This document shows positions 1-5,432 of a DNA stretch of 6,507 nucleotides, one piece after another. Source of the DNA: Nitrospinaceae bacterium (GTDB taxonomy: Bacteria > Nitrospinota > Nitrospinia > Nitrospinales > VA-1). The DNA lies in the NCBI GenBank assembly GCA_029261675.1, contig JAJDBA010000114.1, forward strand, positions 1 through 6,507, given 5' to 3'. The translations under genes were made by a program, and so were the position numbers. Every line of letters starts with the position of its first letter. Positions within the stretch are counted from its first letter, which is position 1. The notes beneath the pieces were generated by a model. The model saw nothing but the letters and a program-made list of their open reading frames with translations. It ran no database searches and was not told where the DNA came from.

Positions 1-54
1 CAAGCCTATCCATAAAATTCCGACGATCACATGAAAAAATTCATATACCCACAT
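1..54 (-). CDS. N-terminus of a membrane protein, PuuD/CopD-like (cut by window edge)
   Basis: The first 18 codons of a gene that leaves the window read MWVYEFFHVIVGILWIGL, a hydrophobic first membrane helix with a histidine at residue 8. An AGAGGA ribosome-binding site lies at 62-67, 7 nt before the ATG at 52-54, which supports a real start. The pattern 'FxHVxxGIxWIG' is typical of the first helix of heme-binding membrane proteins such as the PuuD-like membrane cytochromes, and also of CopD/HemJ-type proteins; that assignment is from memory of the family and rests on 18 residues. The gene follows a 300-bp non-coding stretch, so it probably has its own promoter there, although I see no clear -35/-10 pair. 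Confidence 0.6.
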   Translation of the reverse strand, partial: MWVYEFFHVIVGILWIGL

Positions 55-179
55 TTGGTTTTCCTCTCAATACATTGGTTGATATTTCTCGGGTCACAAT
101 TATCCGGTTCCCCGTTAGGGAGCATTTTTATTGGATGGAAAAATAGAGAAAAAAGATTCAACTATTTCTACACTTATGC

Positions 180-210
180 GGAATTTTAGCAGAAAAACAT
201 CGAAAATTCC
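180..210. repeat. 8-bp inverted repeat (GGAATTTT / AAAATTCC)
   Basis: GGAATTTT at 180-187 is exactly complementary to AAAATTCC at 203-210, with a 15-nt loop. The stem is AT-rich and no T-run follows it on either strand, so it does not look like a terminator. It lies about 130-155 bp upstream of the gene starting at 54. Confidence 0.4.
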
Positions 211-253
211 ATCGGGCCACGCCTGATTAGGAATTGGTCGGGGCATTTCTTGT

Positions 254-267
254 GTGACAATTGTCAC
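254..267. promoter_or_regulatory. 14-bp perfect palindrome, candidate operator
   Basis: GTGACAATTGTCAC is identical to its reverse complement across all 14 bases. Its length and the half-site TGACA/TGTCA resemble binding sites of dimeric helix-turn-helix regulators (TetR, GntR or MarR type), but I cannot name the regulator. It sits about 200 bp upstream of the gene starting at 54, in DNA without a credible coding frame. Confidence 0.4.
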
Positions 268-286
268 CGAGCTTCTGGAATTAGTT

Positions 287-344
287 TTATGTAATAAATT
301 GTAAGTAACCACCGGGCACACCCCCTAGACCCTATATTACATAA
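287..344. repeat. 10-bp perfect inverted repeat with a 38-nt loop
   Basis: TTATGTAATA at 287-296 is exactly complementary to TATTACATAA at 335-344. The 38-nt interior includes a GC-rich patch (CGGGCACACCCCC, 313-325) that could form a small inner hairpin. The structure begins about 10 nt beyond the terminator hairpin of the coiled-coil gene. It could be a cruciform, a leader-RNA stem or part of an RNA 3' end; nothing in the sequence decides. Confidence 0.4.
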
Positions 345-369
345 GAATAAGAGTCCAGCGTCACGCTGG
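338..369 (-). terminator. Candidate terminator after the coiled-coil gene
   Basis: CCAGCG (355-360) and CGCTGG (364-369) form a perfect 6-bp GC-rich stem with a 3-nt loop, starting 2 nt after the TAA stop at 372-374. On the minus strand it is followed by the T-rich tail ACTCTTATTCTTAT. The tail is not an uninterrupted T-run, so termination may be partial. It fits the end of the transcription unit that starts near 2014. Confidence 0.6.
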
Positions 370-371
370 GA

Positions 372-692
372 TTAGTTACGAAAAAGGAAGAACAGAGCAG
401 AAAATAGCGAAAGAGCGATAAGGAAAGGGATTAATTCATTCTTTTTAATGGCAGGGGTCTCGGGTTGGCTATTGGGAGTCTCGCTGCTCAAAGCGTTGAT
501 TCTTCTATGGAGCTGACGATTTTTTTCTTGAAGGTTCTCCTTTTGTTCTTTAAGTTTTTCGATTTCGTCTTTCAACCGCAGGCGATCCACTTTAAGCGAT
601 TTCGATTTTTCGATTTCTCGCTGCAGGGTTTCTTCGGGGCCGAGTGTCAAGCCATTGTCCTCCGGCGGTTCTTCCCATTTTTCATCATCCAT
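372..692 (-). CDS. Tail-anchored coiled-coil protein, unknown function
   Basis: This encodes 106 residues in four parts. Residues 1-20 are acidic (MDDEKWEEPPEDNG). Residues about 20-70 are a charged, heptad-like helix rich in E, K, L and R, very probably a coiled coil. Residues about 71-84 are a Pro/Ser/Thr linker. Residues about 86-104 are a single hydrophobic segment, with the chain ending RN. There is no N-terminal signal, so the likely topology is tail-anchored: the coiled coil faces the cytoplasm and the C-terminus sits in the inner membrane. It starts 46 bp after the aldo/keto reductase and is probably in the same transcript. The ribosome-binding site is weak; the ATG at 690-692 is kept because the frame has no better start. 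I do not recognise a named family. It could be a scaffold or a membrane tether for a partner protein. Confidence 0.75.
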   Translation of the reverse strand: MDDEKWEEPPEDNGLTLGPEETLQREIEKSKSLKVDRLRLKDEIEKLKEQKENLQEKNRQLHRRINALSSETPNSQPETPAIKKNELIPFLIALSLFSALFFLFRN

Positions 693-738
693 GGCTCAAT
701 AATAAGGGTTTATGGGGAACAGGGAAAGGGAGAAATTT

Positions 739-1686
739 TCAATCTCGAACTTTGACAGCAGGAAAAGCGTTACTGGATTCGGTTAAACGGGACAGATGTT
801 CTCGGCTTAACTCCAGATCGCCTGCCGGAGAAAACTCTTCTACCTGTTCGGGTTTTCTAGAGCCAACAATAGCTGTAAAAATATTTTCTTGTTTGAGAAC
901 CCAGGCAACGGCAACCTCGACAGGATTACAGCCTAACTCGTTGGCGATAATGCGAACGGTTTCCCAAACTTCTTTTGCCTTTGCAAAGGTGGAAGGTTGG
1001 AAAAGGTGGTGCATTTTTCGCGTTGGCAATTCCAGATCTTCAGTTTTCATGGGACGGGCAAGAAGCCCCTGCGCGGTTGGTGAAAAGGCCATGTATTGCA
1101 TGTTGCTTTGCTTGCAAAGAGATAGAGTTTCTCCTTCATAACCACGATCCAGCAAACTGTAAGGTACTTCGTTGAGGGAAAATTCTTTGGTGTTATTGCC
1201 AAGTATTTTGATGTCATTGGCTTTAAAATTCGAAAGGCCGATGGTAGTTGCTTTACCGCTTTTTTTGAGAGCCAGCATATGCTCGGTAAGTAGGTTACTT
1301 TTTTCGGGACTGTTAAAATAGTTTCCCGGCCAATGCATGAGATAGAGGTCAACATAATCCCTACCTAAAGCTTTCAGGGAATTGTCGAGGGCTTTTTGAT
1401 AGTCTTTGAGGGTTTGATTGGCTTCGGGCCAGATTTTTGAGATGATGATTGCTGAATCTTTTTGTGACCCTAATGCTTTGCCGAGACGGCGTTCCGATTC
1501 TCCATCTCCGTAACCTTCTGCGGTGTCGAAGGCGGTAATTCCCTGATCAAGTGCGACACGTATCACTTTTTCTGCGTCTTTTTCCGAGCAAATATCTCCC
1601 CATCCATCGCTGGGGGCAATTTGCCAACAGCCCAAGGTGATGCAGCTCCAGTCCTTATCAATCCCCTCAATACGCTGATACTTCAT
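739..1686 (-). CDS. Aldo/keto reductase
   Basis: This 315-residue protein is of typical length for the aldo/keto reductase family, cytosolic NAD(P)H-dependent oxidoreductases with a TIM-barrel fold that reduce carbonyl groups. The catalytic tetrad can be placed: D54 and Y59 in FDTAEGYG, K84 in IISKIWPE and H118 in DLYLMHWPG. Later family marks are IGLSNF (about residues 148-153) and the C-terminal cofactor-phosphate region VGSRKPEQVEE, which suggests NADPH use. The substrate cannot be read from the sequence. The ATG at 1684-1686 lies only 3 nt after the stop of the upstream 2-TM gene and has no strong ribosome-binding site, so translation is probably coupled to it. Both genes would use the promoter at 2021-2049. 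A reading frame antisense to it (644-1141, plus) is a shadow. Confidence 0.93.
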   Translation of the reverse strand: MKYQRIEGIDKDWSCITLGCWQIAPSDGWGDICSEKDAEKVIRVALDQGITAFDTAEGYGDGESERRLGKALGSQKDSAIIISKIWPEANQTLKDYQKALDNSLKALGRDYVDLYLMHWPGNYFNSPEKSNLLTEHMLALKKSGKATTIGLSNFKANDIKILGNNTKEFSLNEVPYSLLDRGYEGETLSLCKQSNMQYMAFSPTAQGLLARPMKTEDLELPTRKMHHLFQPSTFAKAKEVWETVRIIANELGCNPVEVAVAWVLKQENIFTAIVGSRKPEQVEEFSPAGDLELSREHLSRLTESSNAFPAVKVRD

Positions 1687-1689
1687 TTT

Positions 1690-1995
1690 TTACCATCTGA
1701 AATAGGTGAAATGGGTTGGGTTGGCTCTGGGTGGTCGGTAGTGAAAAGGCTCGTCTTCAATTTTATCCAGCTTTGTGATTTCATTTCGAAACCGCCAAAT
1801 TTTCCAGCCGATTGCCAGAATAGATAAACCCGCGAACAGAATCACTGCTGCAATGAAGTAAGCGATCAATGCCGGATAGGCAAAAATCATAATTGCGAGA
1901 AAAAATAGCAAGCCACCTAGAAGAATGGTTCCCCAAGTGAGAGTGCGATGTCCTTTTGCAAAAAAATTGTCTGGAAAATTATTGTTGTAATACAT
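1690..1995 (-). CDS. Small two-helix membrane protein, unknown function
   Basis: The product has 101 residues. A polar, Asn-rich start (MYYNNNFPDNFF) leads to a first membrane helix at about 21-40 and a second at about 44-65, joined by a very short turn containing Y40-P41. A basic stretch (WKIWRFR) follows the second helix, and a polar tail of about 30 residues ends in HFTYFRW. The helical hairpin with a basic flank suggests both ends face the cytoplasm. It is the first gene behind the best promoter and ribosome-binding site in the window, so it is probably well expressed. The aldo/keto reductase starts 3 nt after its stop. I do not recognise the family; the context gives no function beyond co-expression with the reductase. 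Confidence 0.85.
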   Translation of the reverse strand: MYYNNNFPDNFFAKGHRTLTWGTILLGGLLFFLAIMIFAYPALIAYFIAAVILFAGLSILAIGWKIWRFRNEITKLDKIEDEPFHYRPPRANPTHFTYFRW

Positions 1996-1998
1996 GGT

Positions 1999-2007
1999 TC
2001 ACCTCCT
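1999..2007 (-). promoter_or_regulatory. Perfect Shine-Dalgarno site for the 2-TM gene
   Basis: AGGAGGTGA on the minus strand is a full match to the anti-Shine-Dalgarno end of 16S rRNA and lies 3 nt (5 nt from the AGGAGG core) to 6 nt upstream of the ATG at 1993-1995. It fixes that start and is the strongest ribosome-binding site in the window. Confidence 0.85.
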
Positions 2008-2020
2008 GTTCCTATATAGA

Positions 2021-2049
2021 TATATAAAATCCCTCACACCCTATGTCAA
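2021..2049 (-). promoter_or_regulatory. Near-consensus sigma70 promoter
   Basis: On the minus strand the -35 hexamer is TTGACA (2044-2049, 6 of 6), the spacer is exactly 17 nt, and the -10 hexamer is TATATA (2021-2026, 5 of 6). Transcription should start near 2014, giving a leader of about 19 nt that is almost entirely the Shine-Dalgarno site. It would drive the 2-TM protein, the aldo/keto reductase and probably the coiled-coil gene. I see no clear operator beside it, so strong constitutive expression is a reasonable inference. Confidence 0.8.
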
Positions 2050-2099
2050 GCTTCTACGAGAAAGGAAATAGGTCAGGGCTTTATAGGTGGGAAATGTAT

Positions 2100-2123
2100 A
2101 AAAGCTTTTAGAAACAGGCTTTT
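2100..2123 (-). terminator. Weak candidate terminator after the glycosylase
   Basis: AAAAGC (2100-2105) pairs with GCTTTT (2118-2123) around a 12-nt loop, 8 nt beyond the glycosylase stop codon. On the minus strand the second arm ends in TTTTATACATTT. The stem has only two G-C pairs, so it would be weak. The position, between the end of one unit and the promoter of the next, is its main support. Confidence 0.35.
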
Positions 2124-2131
2124 TCCAGAAG

Positions 2132-2791
2132 TTAATTTGTTTTTTTTCGCTTGTTGGTTATTGATCTTTTGCCATCGGAGATGCACCGCAGGATTTTCTT
2201 GAAGTCTTTTTTTTGTTGTGCAAGAGGGCGCATCCAGTTGGTAACACGTGGACTGGGGTGATATAAGGGGAACAGAATGAAGTTGGGCGTGGTGAGGGGG
2301 CTGGCAACATTCTCTTTGAGTTGATACCGAGTTTCTAAAATGAAGTTGAGTGCTTGCAGGCCAACAGACCCAAGTGTCACGACTACCTGCGGACTGATAA
2401 GCTCGAGCGTTTCTTTTAAAAAGGGTGAGCAGTTTTTGATTTCACTTACTTTTGGTCGTCGGTTATTTCCATTTTCCAAGGGATTGCACAACGCGGCATT
2501 GGTGATAAATACCTCAGCGCGGGTCAGGCCAATATGCTTTAAAAGTGTCTCGAAATTATCTCCCGACTTATCGCCATGAAATGGGATTCCGGTACGGCCT
2601 GCGCCAAAGCGGCCGGGGGCTTCTGCTACGAAAACGATTTTTGCATTCAGATTGCCGTTGGCAGAACTTAATATTGCGAGTTGGTCAGCGAGAGCAGGAC
2701 ACAGGCGGCATTTAGCTGCTTGTTTTTCTAGTCGCTTAAATTTTTTACGTGTTTGTTCAGGGTCTATCGGTGCCATCTTCAGATTCTTCAT
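2132..2791 (-). CDS. Uracil-DNA glycosylase superfamily protein (4Fe-4S type, family 4/5-like)
   Basis: The product has 219 residues from the ATG at 2789-2791. It should excise uracil, or a related damaged base, from DNA as the first step of base excision repair. Four cysteines suit an iron-sulfur cluster as in families 4 and 5: C28 and C31 (CRLC), C102 (LCNP) and C121 (NCSP). The active-site motif is EAPG (57-60), followed by a glycine-rich loop RTGIPFHGDKSG; the second motif is YHPSPR (177-182). EAPG is like family 4 and the RTG..F.GD.SG loop is like family 5, so the subfamily is open. The C-terminus is lysine-rich. The start was chosen because AGAGG at 2798-2802 lies 6 nt upstream; TTG 2812, ATG 2806, ATG 2794 or ATG 2776 are possible. 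It overlaps the preceding 40-codon gene by 35 nt. Confidence 0.9.
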   Translation of the reverse strand: MKNLKMAPIDPEQTRKKFKRLEKQAAKCRLCPALADQLAILSSANGNLNAKIVFVAEAPGRFGAGRTGIPFHGDKSGDNFETLLKHIGLTRAEVFITNAALCNPLENGNNRRPKVSEIKNCSPFLKETLELISPQVVVTLGSVGLQALNFILETRYQLKENVASPLTTPNFILFPLYHPSPRVTNWMRPLAQQKKDFKKILRCISDGKRSITNKRKKTN

Positions 2792-2879
2792 CATCTTCCT
2801 CTTCATCAACAACGCGGCAGACGACGAGAAAGCCGATGATCAAAACAACACTAGCAACAAGTGTGAACAGAATGTCCAT
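2757..2879 (-). CDS. 40-residue single-TM protein with an acidic tail
   Basis: This short gene encodes a membrane helix at about residues 3-20 (MDILFTLVASVVLIIGFLVV), then CRVV, then a strongly acidic tail with ten D/E in DEEEDDEESED (residues 25-35), ending GTDRP. Its ATG (2877-2879) overlaps the TAA of the upstream gene as TAATG, a classic translational-coupling junction, and its end overlaps the start of the glycosylase gene in another frame. The clean helix-plus-tail layout and the coupling argue that it is real despite its length. The tail probably faces the cytoplasm. It may be an accessory subunit of the 4-TM protein encoded just upstream. No family is recognised. A longer open frame starting at 3041 in the same phase is only an upstream extension inside the 4-TM gene. 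Confidence 0.7.
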   Translation of the reverse strand: MDILFTLVASVVLIIGFLVVCRVVDEEEDDEESEDGTDRP

Positions 2880-3286
2880 TAAAAAGGTTTGATGGTGGCG
2901 AGATAAATCATAAAGGCGCCTACGATGAAAATAGCGATATGAACCATCATCGCGTATTTTTTGGGAAGAACAGCTTCTTTGATCTGTTTTCCATTTTGAA
3001 CACCTAACGCAATCAGAATCATCAGGAGTCCAATTTTCCATTTAAGCCAATCCCCTTCTGCAAATGCCTCGGTTTTGATGGCGAGAACGATACCCGATAT
3101 CAGCGTGACACCGAGTATTGGATAATAAATGAATTTGTGTATTCGAGACTGGGTCTTTTCCAGCCCTTTTGCCTCTTCAACTGATTTCAGGCGCAGTCGA
3201 AAAACCACGGTGAGAGATTGCAAGAATAAGGTGCCGATGACCAGGCACATTGAAATCATATGAAGAGTAAGGAAAAAATTTTTCAT
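2879..3286 (-). CDS. Four-TM membrane protein, CopD/HemJ-like, possibly heme-binding
   Basis: The 135-residue product has four membrane helices at about 5-28, 52-71, 82-97 and 113-131. Histidines lie at or near helix ends: H9 in LHMISM, H50 in SRIHKF and H116 in MMVHIAIF. A W-LKWK motif (80-84) opens helix 3. This layout, with one His early in helix 1 and a 'lKwK' entry to helix 3, recalls small CopD-like and HemJ-like inner-membrane proteins, some of which bind heme. The match is by pattern only, so neither copper transport nor protoporphyrinogen oxidation should be assumed. It begins 15 bp after the previous gene with a weak ribosome-binding site (ATG 3284-3286), and its TAA overlaps the ATG of the 40-residue gene. 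Confidence 0.82.
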   Translation of the reverse strand: MKNFFLTLHMISMCLVIGTLFLQSLTVVFRLRLKSVEEAKGLEKTQSRIHKFIYYPILGVTLISGIVLAIKTEAFAEGDWLKWKIGLLMILIALGVQNGKQIKEAVLPKKYAMMVHIAIFIVGAFMIYLATIKPF

Positions 3287-3301
3287 TTTTAGGTTTGTTT
3301 C

Positions 3302-3748
3302 TTATGGGTTTTCAGATTCGAGAATTTCAGCATCCGAAAACCAGTAAATCCGGCTGGATACAATTAGTGCCATGCCTATGCCGCAATAAATAGCAGCGAC
3401 TACTATATAACCGCCAAGGTATTCGTTAAAAGACCGGAGCAGTATTCCGAGTCCCATCATCATTGGGATCAAAAAATAAAACGGCTTAGAGAAAATATCA
3501 TGCAGGCTTACCGGATCTTCCAAGTTGTGAATGCGGGTTTTATTTCGGCGGGCTGTTTTGCTCAGAACAAATTTCCCTTTCACCAGACCGATCAGGCCTG
3601 CTATGATTCCGGAGATGGTGATCGCTATTTCTGTGGCATGTTGTTCCATTTCCGCGAGTTGGTACAAACCGAATCCGCGGACAACAAGCATAAGGCCTAT
3701 GATGCACCAGAGTCCTCCTGCGATTGTGATGAGACGTTTTTTATTCAA
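3302..3748 (-). CDS. Four-TM membrane protein of unknown function
   Basis: The product has 148 residues from a TTG start. Membrane helices lie at about 5-29, 41-56, 91-107 and 112-132. Between helices 2 and 3 is a basic cytoplasmic loop (KGKFVLSKTARRNKTR, about 58-72) followed by an acidic turn. Helix 3 carries the glycine/methionine-rich sequence PMMMGLGILLR, and the tail is acidic (DAEILESENP). I recall similar small hypothetical proteins with a TARRN-type loop and an MMGLG helix, but no function. The start is set by GGAG at 3757-3760, 8 nt before the TTG at 3746-3748; the in-frame TTG at 3752-3754 lies only 2 nt from it and is less likely. It is the first gene of the cluster running down to the glycosylase. 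Confidence 0.82.
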   Translation of the reverse strand: MNKKRLITIAGGLWCIIGLMLVVRGFGLYQLAEMEQHATEIAITISGIIAGLIGLVKGKFVLSKTARRNKTRIHNLEDPVSLHDIFSKPFYFLIPMMMGLGILLRSFNEYLGGYIVVAAIYCGIGMALIVSSRIYWFSDAEILESENP

Positions 3749-3756
3749 GCTCAACT

Positions 3757-3760
3757 CTCC
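3757..3760 (-). promoter_or_regulatory. Ribosome-binding site deciding a TTG start
   Basis: GGAG on the minus strand, within ACGGAGAG, is spaced 8 nt from TTG 3746-3748 and only 2 nt from TTG 3752-3754. It favours the inner start, giving an N-terminus MNKKRLIT. The 67-bp gap 3755-3821 also holds TTGACC (3788-3793, minus), a possible -35 hexamer, but no good -10 follows at 16-18 nt. Confidence 0.55.
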
Positions 3761-3821
3761 GTAAGTTTAGGATAAGATGGCGTTAAAGGTCAAAAGGTTC
3801 ATTTTTTGGAGCTAAACTGCT

Positions 3822-4250
3822 CTATTTCAGCATCTCGCCCCGAACCAGGCGAACAGACATGCGACCACTCTTGCTTTTATATAAAGGACGAAACTCTTTG
3901 TTTTTAAAGTCAAACAAAGTGCCCTCTTGTCCCGACTCGCCTTTTAACCACACCGTCGCCTGTCCGCCGGGAGGAAAAACCGGAAATAAGTGAATCTCTT
4001 TTCCATATTTATCCTGATTAGACACCTCTTCATCATAGATAGTTACGATTTCCTCGTGGCTCGGCATTCTCCAGTCTTGGAAACTGCAGAATTTTAAACT
4101 GTTGTAATAATGAACCAATTCTAATGCTTCATCCCATGTGAACCATTTTTCTTGAGTTTGCCAACCGTCTTCTTTCATCCATATCAACTGGGTTTTGGAA
4201 TCGGCTATCGAACCGTCTTGATTGTCAATGAATCTTTCTTTTGCAGACAT
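3822..4250 (-). CDS. DUF1566 / Lcl C-terminal domain protein
   Basis: The product has 142 residues and nearly all of it is one DUF1566 (Lcl_C-like) domain. Recognisable marks in order are RFIDNQDGSIADSKTQLIW (6-24, the family's 'R..D.gdGtv.D..TgL.W' opening), the TWDEAL segment (38-43), DWRMPS (59-64, usually 'DWRLPt'), a F..G..ATVWL segment (about 92-102) and SVRLVRG (132-138) at the end. In other bacteria this domain is common in secreted or surface proteins. Here there is no signal peptide or membrane helix, so this copy looks cytoplasmic. Its biochemical role is unknown. The ATG at 4248-4250 lies 6 nt after the synthase stop with a weak AGG-containing ribosome-binding site, so it is probably co-transcribed and translationally coupled. 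A small hairpin (3809-3822) at its stop lacks a T-run. Confidence 0.88.
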   Translation of the reverse strand: MSAKERFIDNQDGSIADSKTQLIWMKEDGWQTQEKWFTWDEALELVHYYNSLKFCSFQDWRMPSHEEIVTIYDEEVSNQDKYGKEIHLFPVFPPGGQATVWLKGESGQEGTLFDFKNKEFRPLYKSKSGRMSVRLVRGEMLK

Positions 4251-4256
4251 AGTTGC

Positions 4257-5363
4257 CTAGGTGGTTTGAATGTTAGGAGAAGTATTGTCCAATGAAATTT
4301 TAGCCAACCTTTGATGCAAGCTTTGCAGGTCGAATTCTGGATGGCTTTTAAATCCTTTAAGAATATTATCAAATGAATTTTTAAGGATAAAGTTGGACCA
4401 CGCAATCAAAGGTGTTGTGAATAAAATTCTTTTTACTTGGCTTCGTGTGATTTTAACAGGAGCGCTCGAGCTTAACAAGGCCGGGTTGTTATGAAGCGCT
4501 GCAACGGTTTTCATGGCCATCCACAAAGGCCAAATGCAAAACAGACGCAGAGATAATTCGGTTCTAGGGATAGCGAGGGTAAACTTTAGCGCATCGTGTA
4601 AATGTCCGTTGGTTTTGCATAGCAGTTTTTCCAGTATTTGCAGATTTTTCTCGACCGATTTCCCGGAATGAAATTCATCGACAGTAAGGCCATTCTCGGT
4701 GATCAAACTTTGCGGAATATAAGACCAGCCTCGTTCACGATCTGCCATTACGTCTTTTGATATATTCGTCATTTGCAGTCCGAGACCAAAAGACACAGCA
4801 TTCTCTTTCATTATCGTTCGAGCTGACTCGGGGAGGGTACTCAGTTTCTGAAGGAAGAGATCGCATAACATTTCGCCTACGACTCCAGCTACAAAGTAAC
4901 AATACTCTTCCAAGTCTTCTTCGTTTTCCAAAGGTGTGATTTCCCCAAACTGAAAACGGCTTTGGAAATGGGCCATCCCTTTTGACATTTTTGAGACAGC
5001 TGGGGTGATCTGATTCTGGTAATTACTTTTTAGCGAATCGAAAATATTGAACACACGTTTGATATTTCTTAGCAGGTCCAAATCGTTTGGACTGCCATCA
5101 ACGGTAGCGCAGTCATTCAGCCATGTGTCTATATTTTTTAGGCGATATTCCCGATTTTCTATCAAACGTGAAAACTCAAAGAGTAATTTGATTTTAATTT
5201 TCGGGTCGAGTTCTGCTGCATCTTCAACGGTGTCAACGGTTCGACAGAACAGGTATGCGATTAATACGCTACGATGCAGCTCACCTTGCAAGGTCTTGAT
5301 GTTTAGGGCAAAGGTTCTGCTGACTTTGGGAAGAGTCTGCTGGCAGTAAGTCCAATCGTCCAT
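4257..5363 (-). CDS. Squalene/phytoene synthase family protein, squalene-synthase-like
   Basis: The product has 368 residues, all-helical, of the head-to-head prenyl synthase family, which joins two prenyl diphosphates (FPP to squalene, or GGPP to phytoene). Visible marks are LPKVSRTFALNI (11-22), the first aspartate-rich motif DTVED (44-48), YCYFVAGVVGEM (154-165) and the second aspartate-rich motif NISKDVMADRERGWSYIP (200-217, D204 and D208). DTVED and YC.FVAG.VG resemble squalene synthases more than CrtB-type phytoene synthases, so squalene or dehydrosqualene is the likelier product. No C-terminal membrane anchor is evident. It follows ispH by about 65-90 bp and probably uses precursors that IspH supplies. 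The ATG at 5361-5363 is preferred on family alignment; a GTG at 5385-5387 would add 8 residues, and neither has a good ribosome-binding site. Confidence 0.9.
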   Translation of the reverse strand: MDDWTYCQQTLPKVSRTFALNIKTLQGELHRSVLIAYLFCRTVDTVEDAAELDPKIKIKLLFEFSRLIENREYRLKNIDTWLNDCATVDGSPNDLDLLRNIKRVFNIFDSLKSNYQNQITPAVSKMSKGMAHFQSRFQFGEITPLENEEDLEEYCYFVAGVVGEMLCDLFLQKLSTLPESARTIMKENAVSFGLGLQMTNISKDVMADRERGWSYIPQSLITENGLTVDEFHSGKSVEKNLQILEKLLCKTNGHLHDALKFTLAIPRTELSLRLFCIWPLWMAMKTVAALHNNPALLSSSAPVKITRSQVKRILFTTPLIAWSNFILKNSFDNILKGFKSHPEFDLQSLHQRLAKISLDNTSPNIQTT

Positions 5364-5432
5364 ATTACATAGAGCTCGTTTCTGCACTTATAGGGGTTGG
5401 ATAAATAGAATATTTGGGAGGCCTACCTGGGG

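Larger units (their letters stand above)
55..354. other. 300-bp intergenic region with three inverted repeats
   Basis: No convincing gene is present on either strand. A 68-codon open frame on the minus strand (115-321, GTG start) has no clear ribosome-binding site and a composition that does not look like a folded protein. The stretch holds an 8-bp inverted repeat (180-210), a 14-bp perfect palindrome (254-267) and a 10-bp inverted repeat with a long loop (287-344), then the ribosome-binding site of the gene starting at 54. It separates the terminator after the coiled-coil gene from that next gene, so it should contain a promoter and possibly operators or a leader RNA. The function is inferred from position only. 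Confidence 0.6.

Noticed and set aside
115..321. Minus-strand open frame of 68 codons starting with GTG
   Set aside because: It has no clear ribosome-binding site, an unprotein-like composition, and covers two of the inverted repeats of the intergenic region. Judged non-coding, though not fully excluded.
465..755. Plus-strand open frame of 96 codons rich in Phe and Leu
   Set aside because: It is antisense to the coiled-coil gene; its Phe/Leu runs are the complement of Lys/Glu codons there.
644..1141. Plus-strand open frame of 165 codons
   Set aside because: It is antisense to the aldo/keto reductase, whose catalytic motifs are intact. No ribosome-binding site or domain is visible.
2880..3041. 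N-terminal extension of the 40-residue protein to a 94-residue frame
   Set aside because: The extension lies wholly within the 4-TM gene in another frame, is Cys/Arg/His-rich and has no membrane or domain pattern. The start at 2877-2879 with the TAATG junction is much better.
3809..3822. GAGC/GCTC hairpin at the DUF1566 stop as a terminator
   Set aside because: The stem is only 4 bp, and on the minus strand it is followed by an A-run rather than a T-run.
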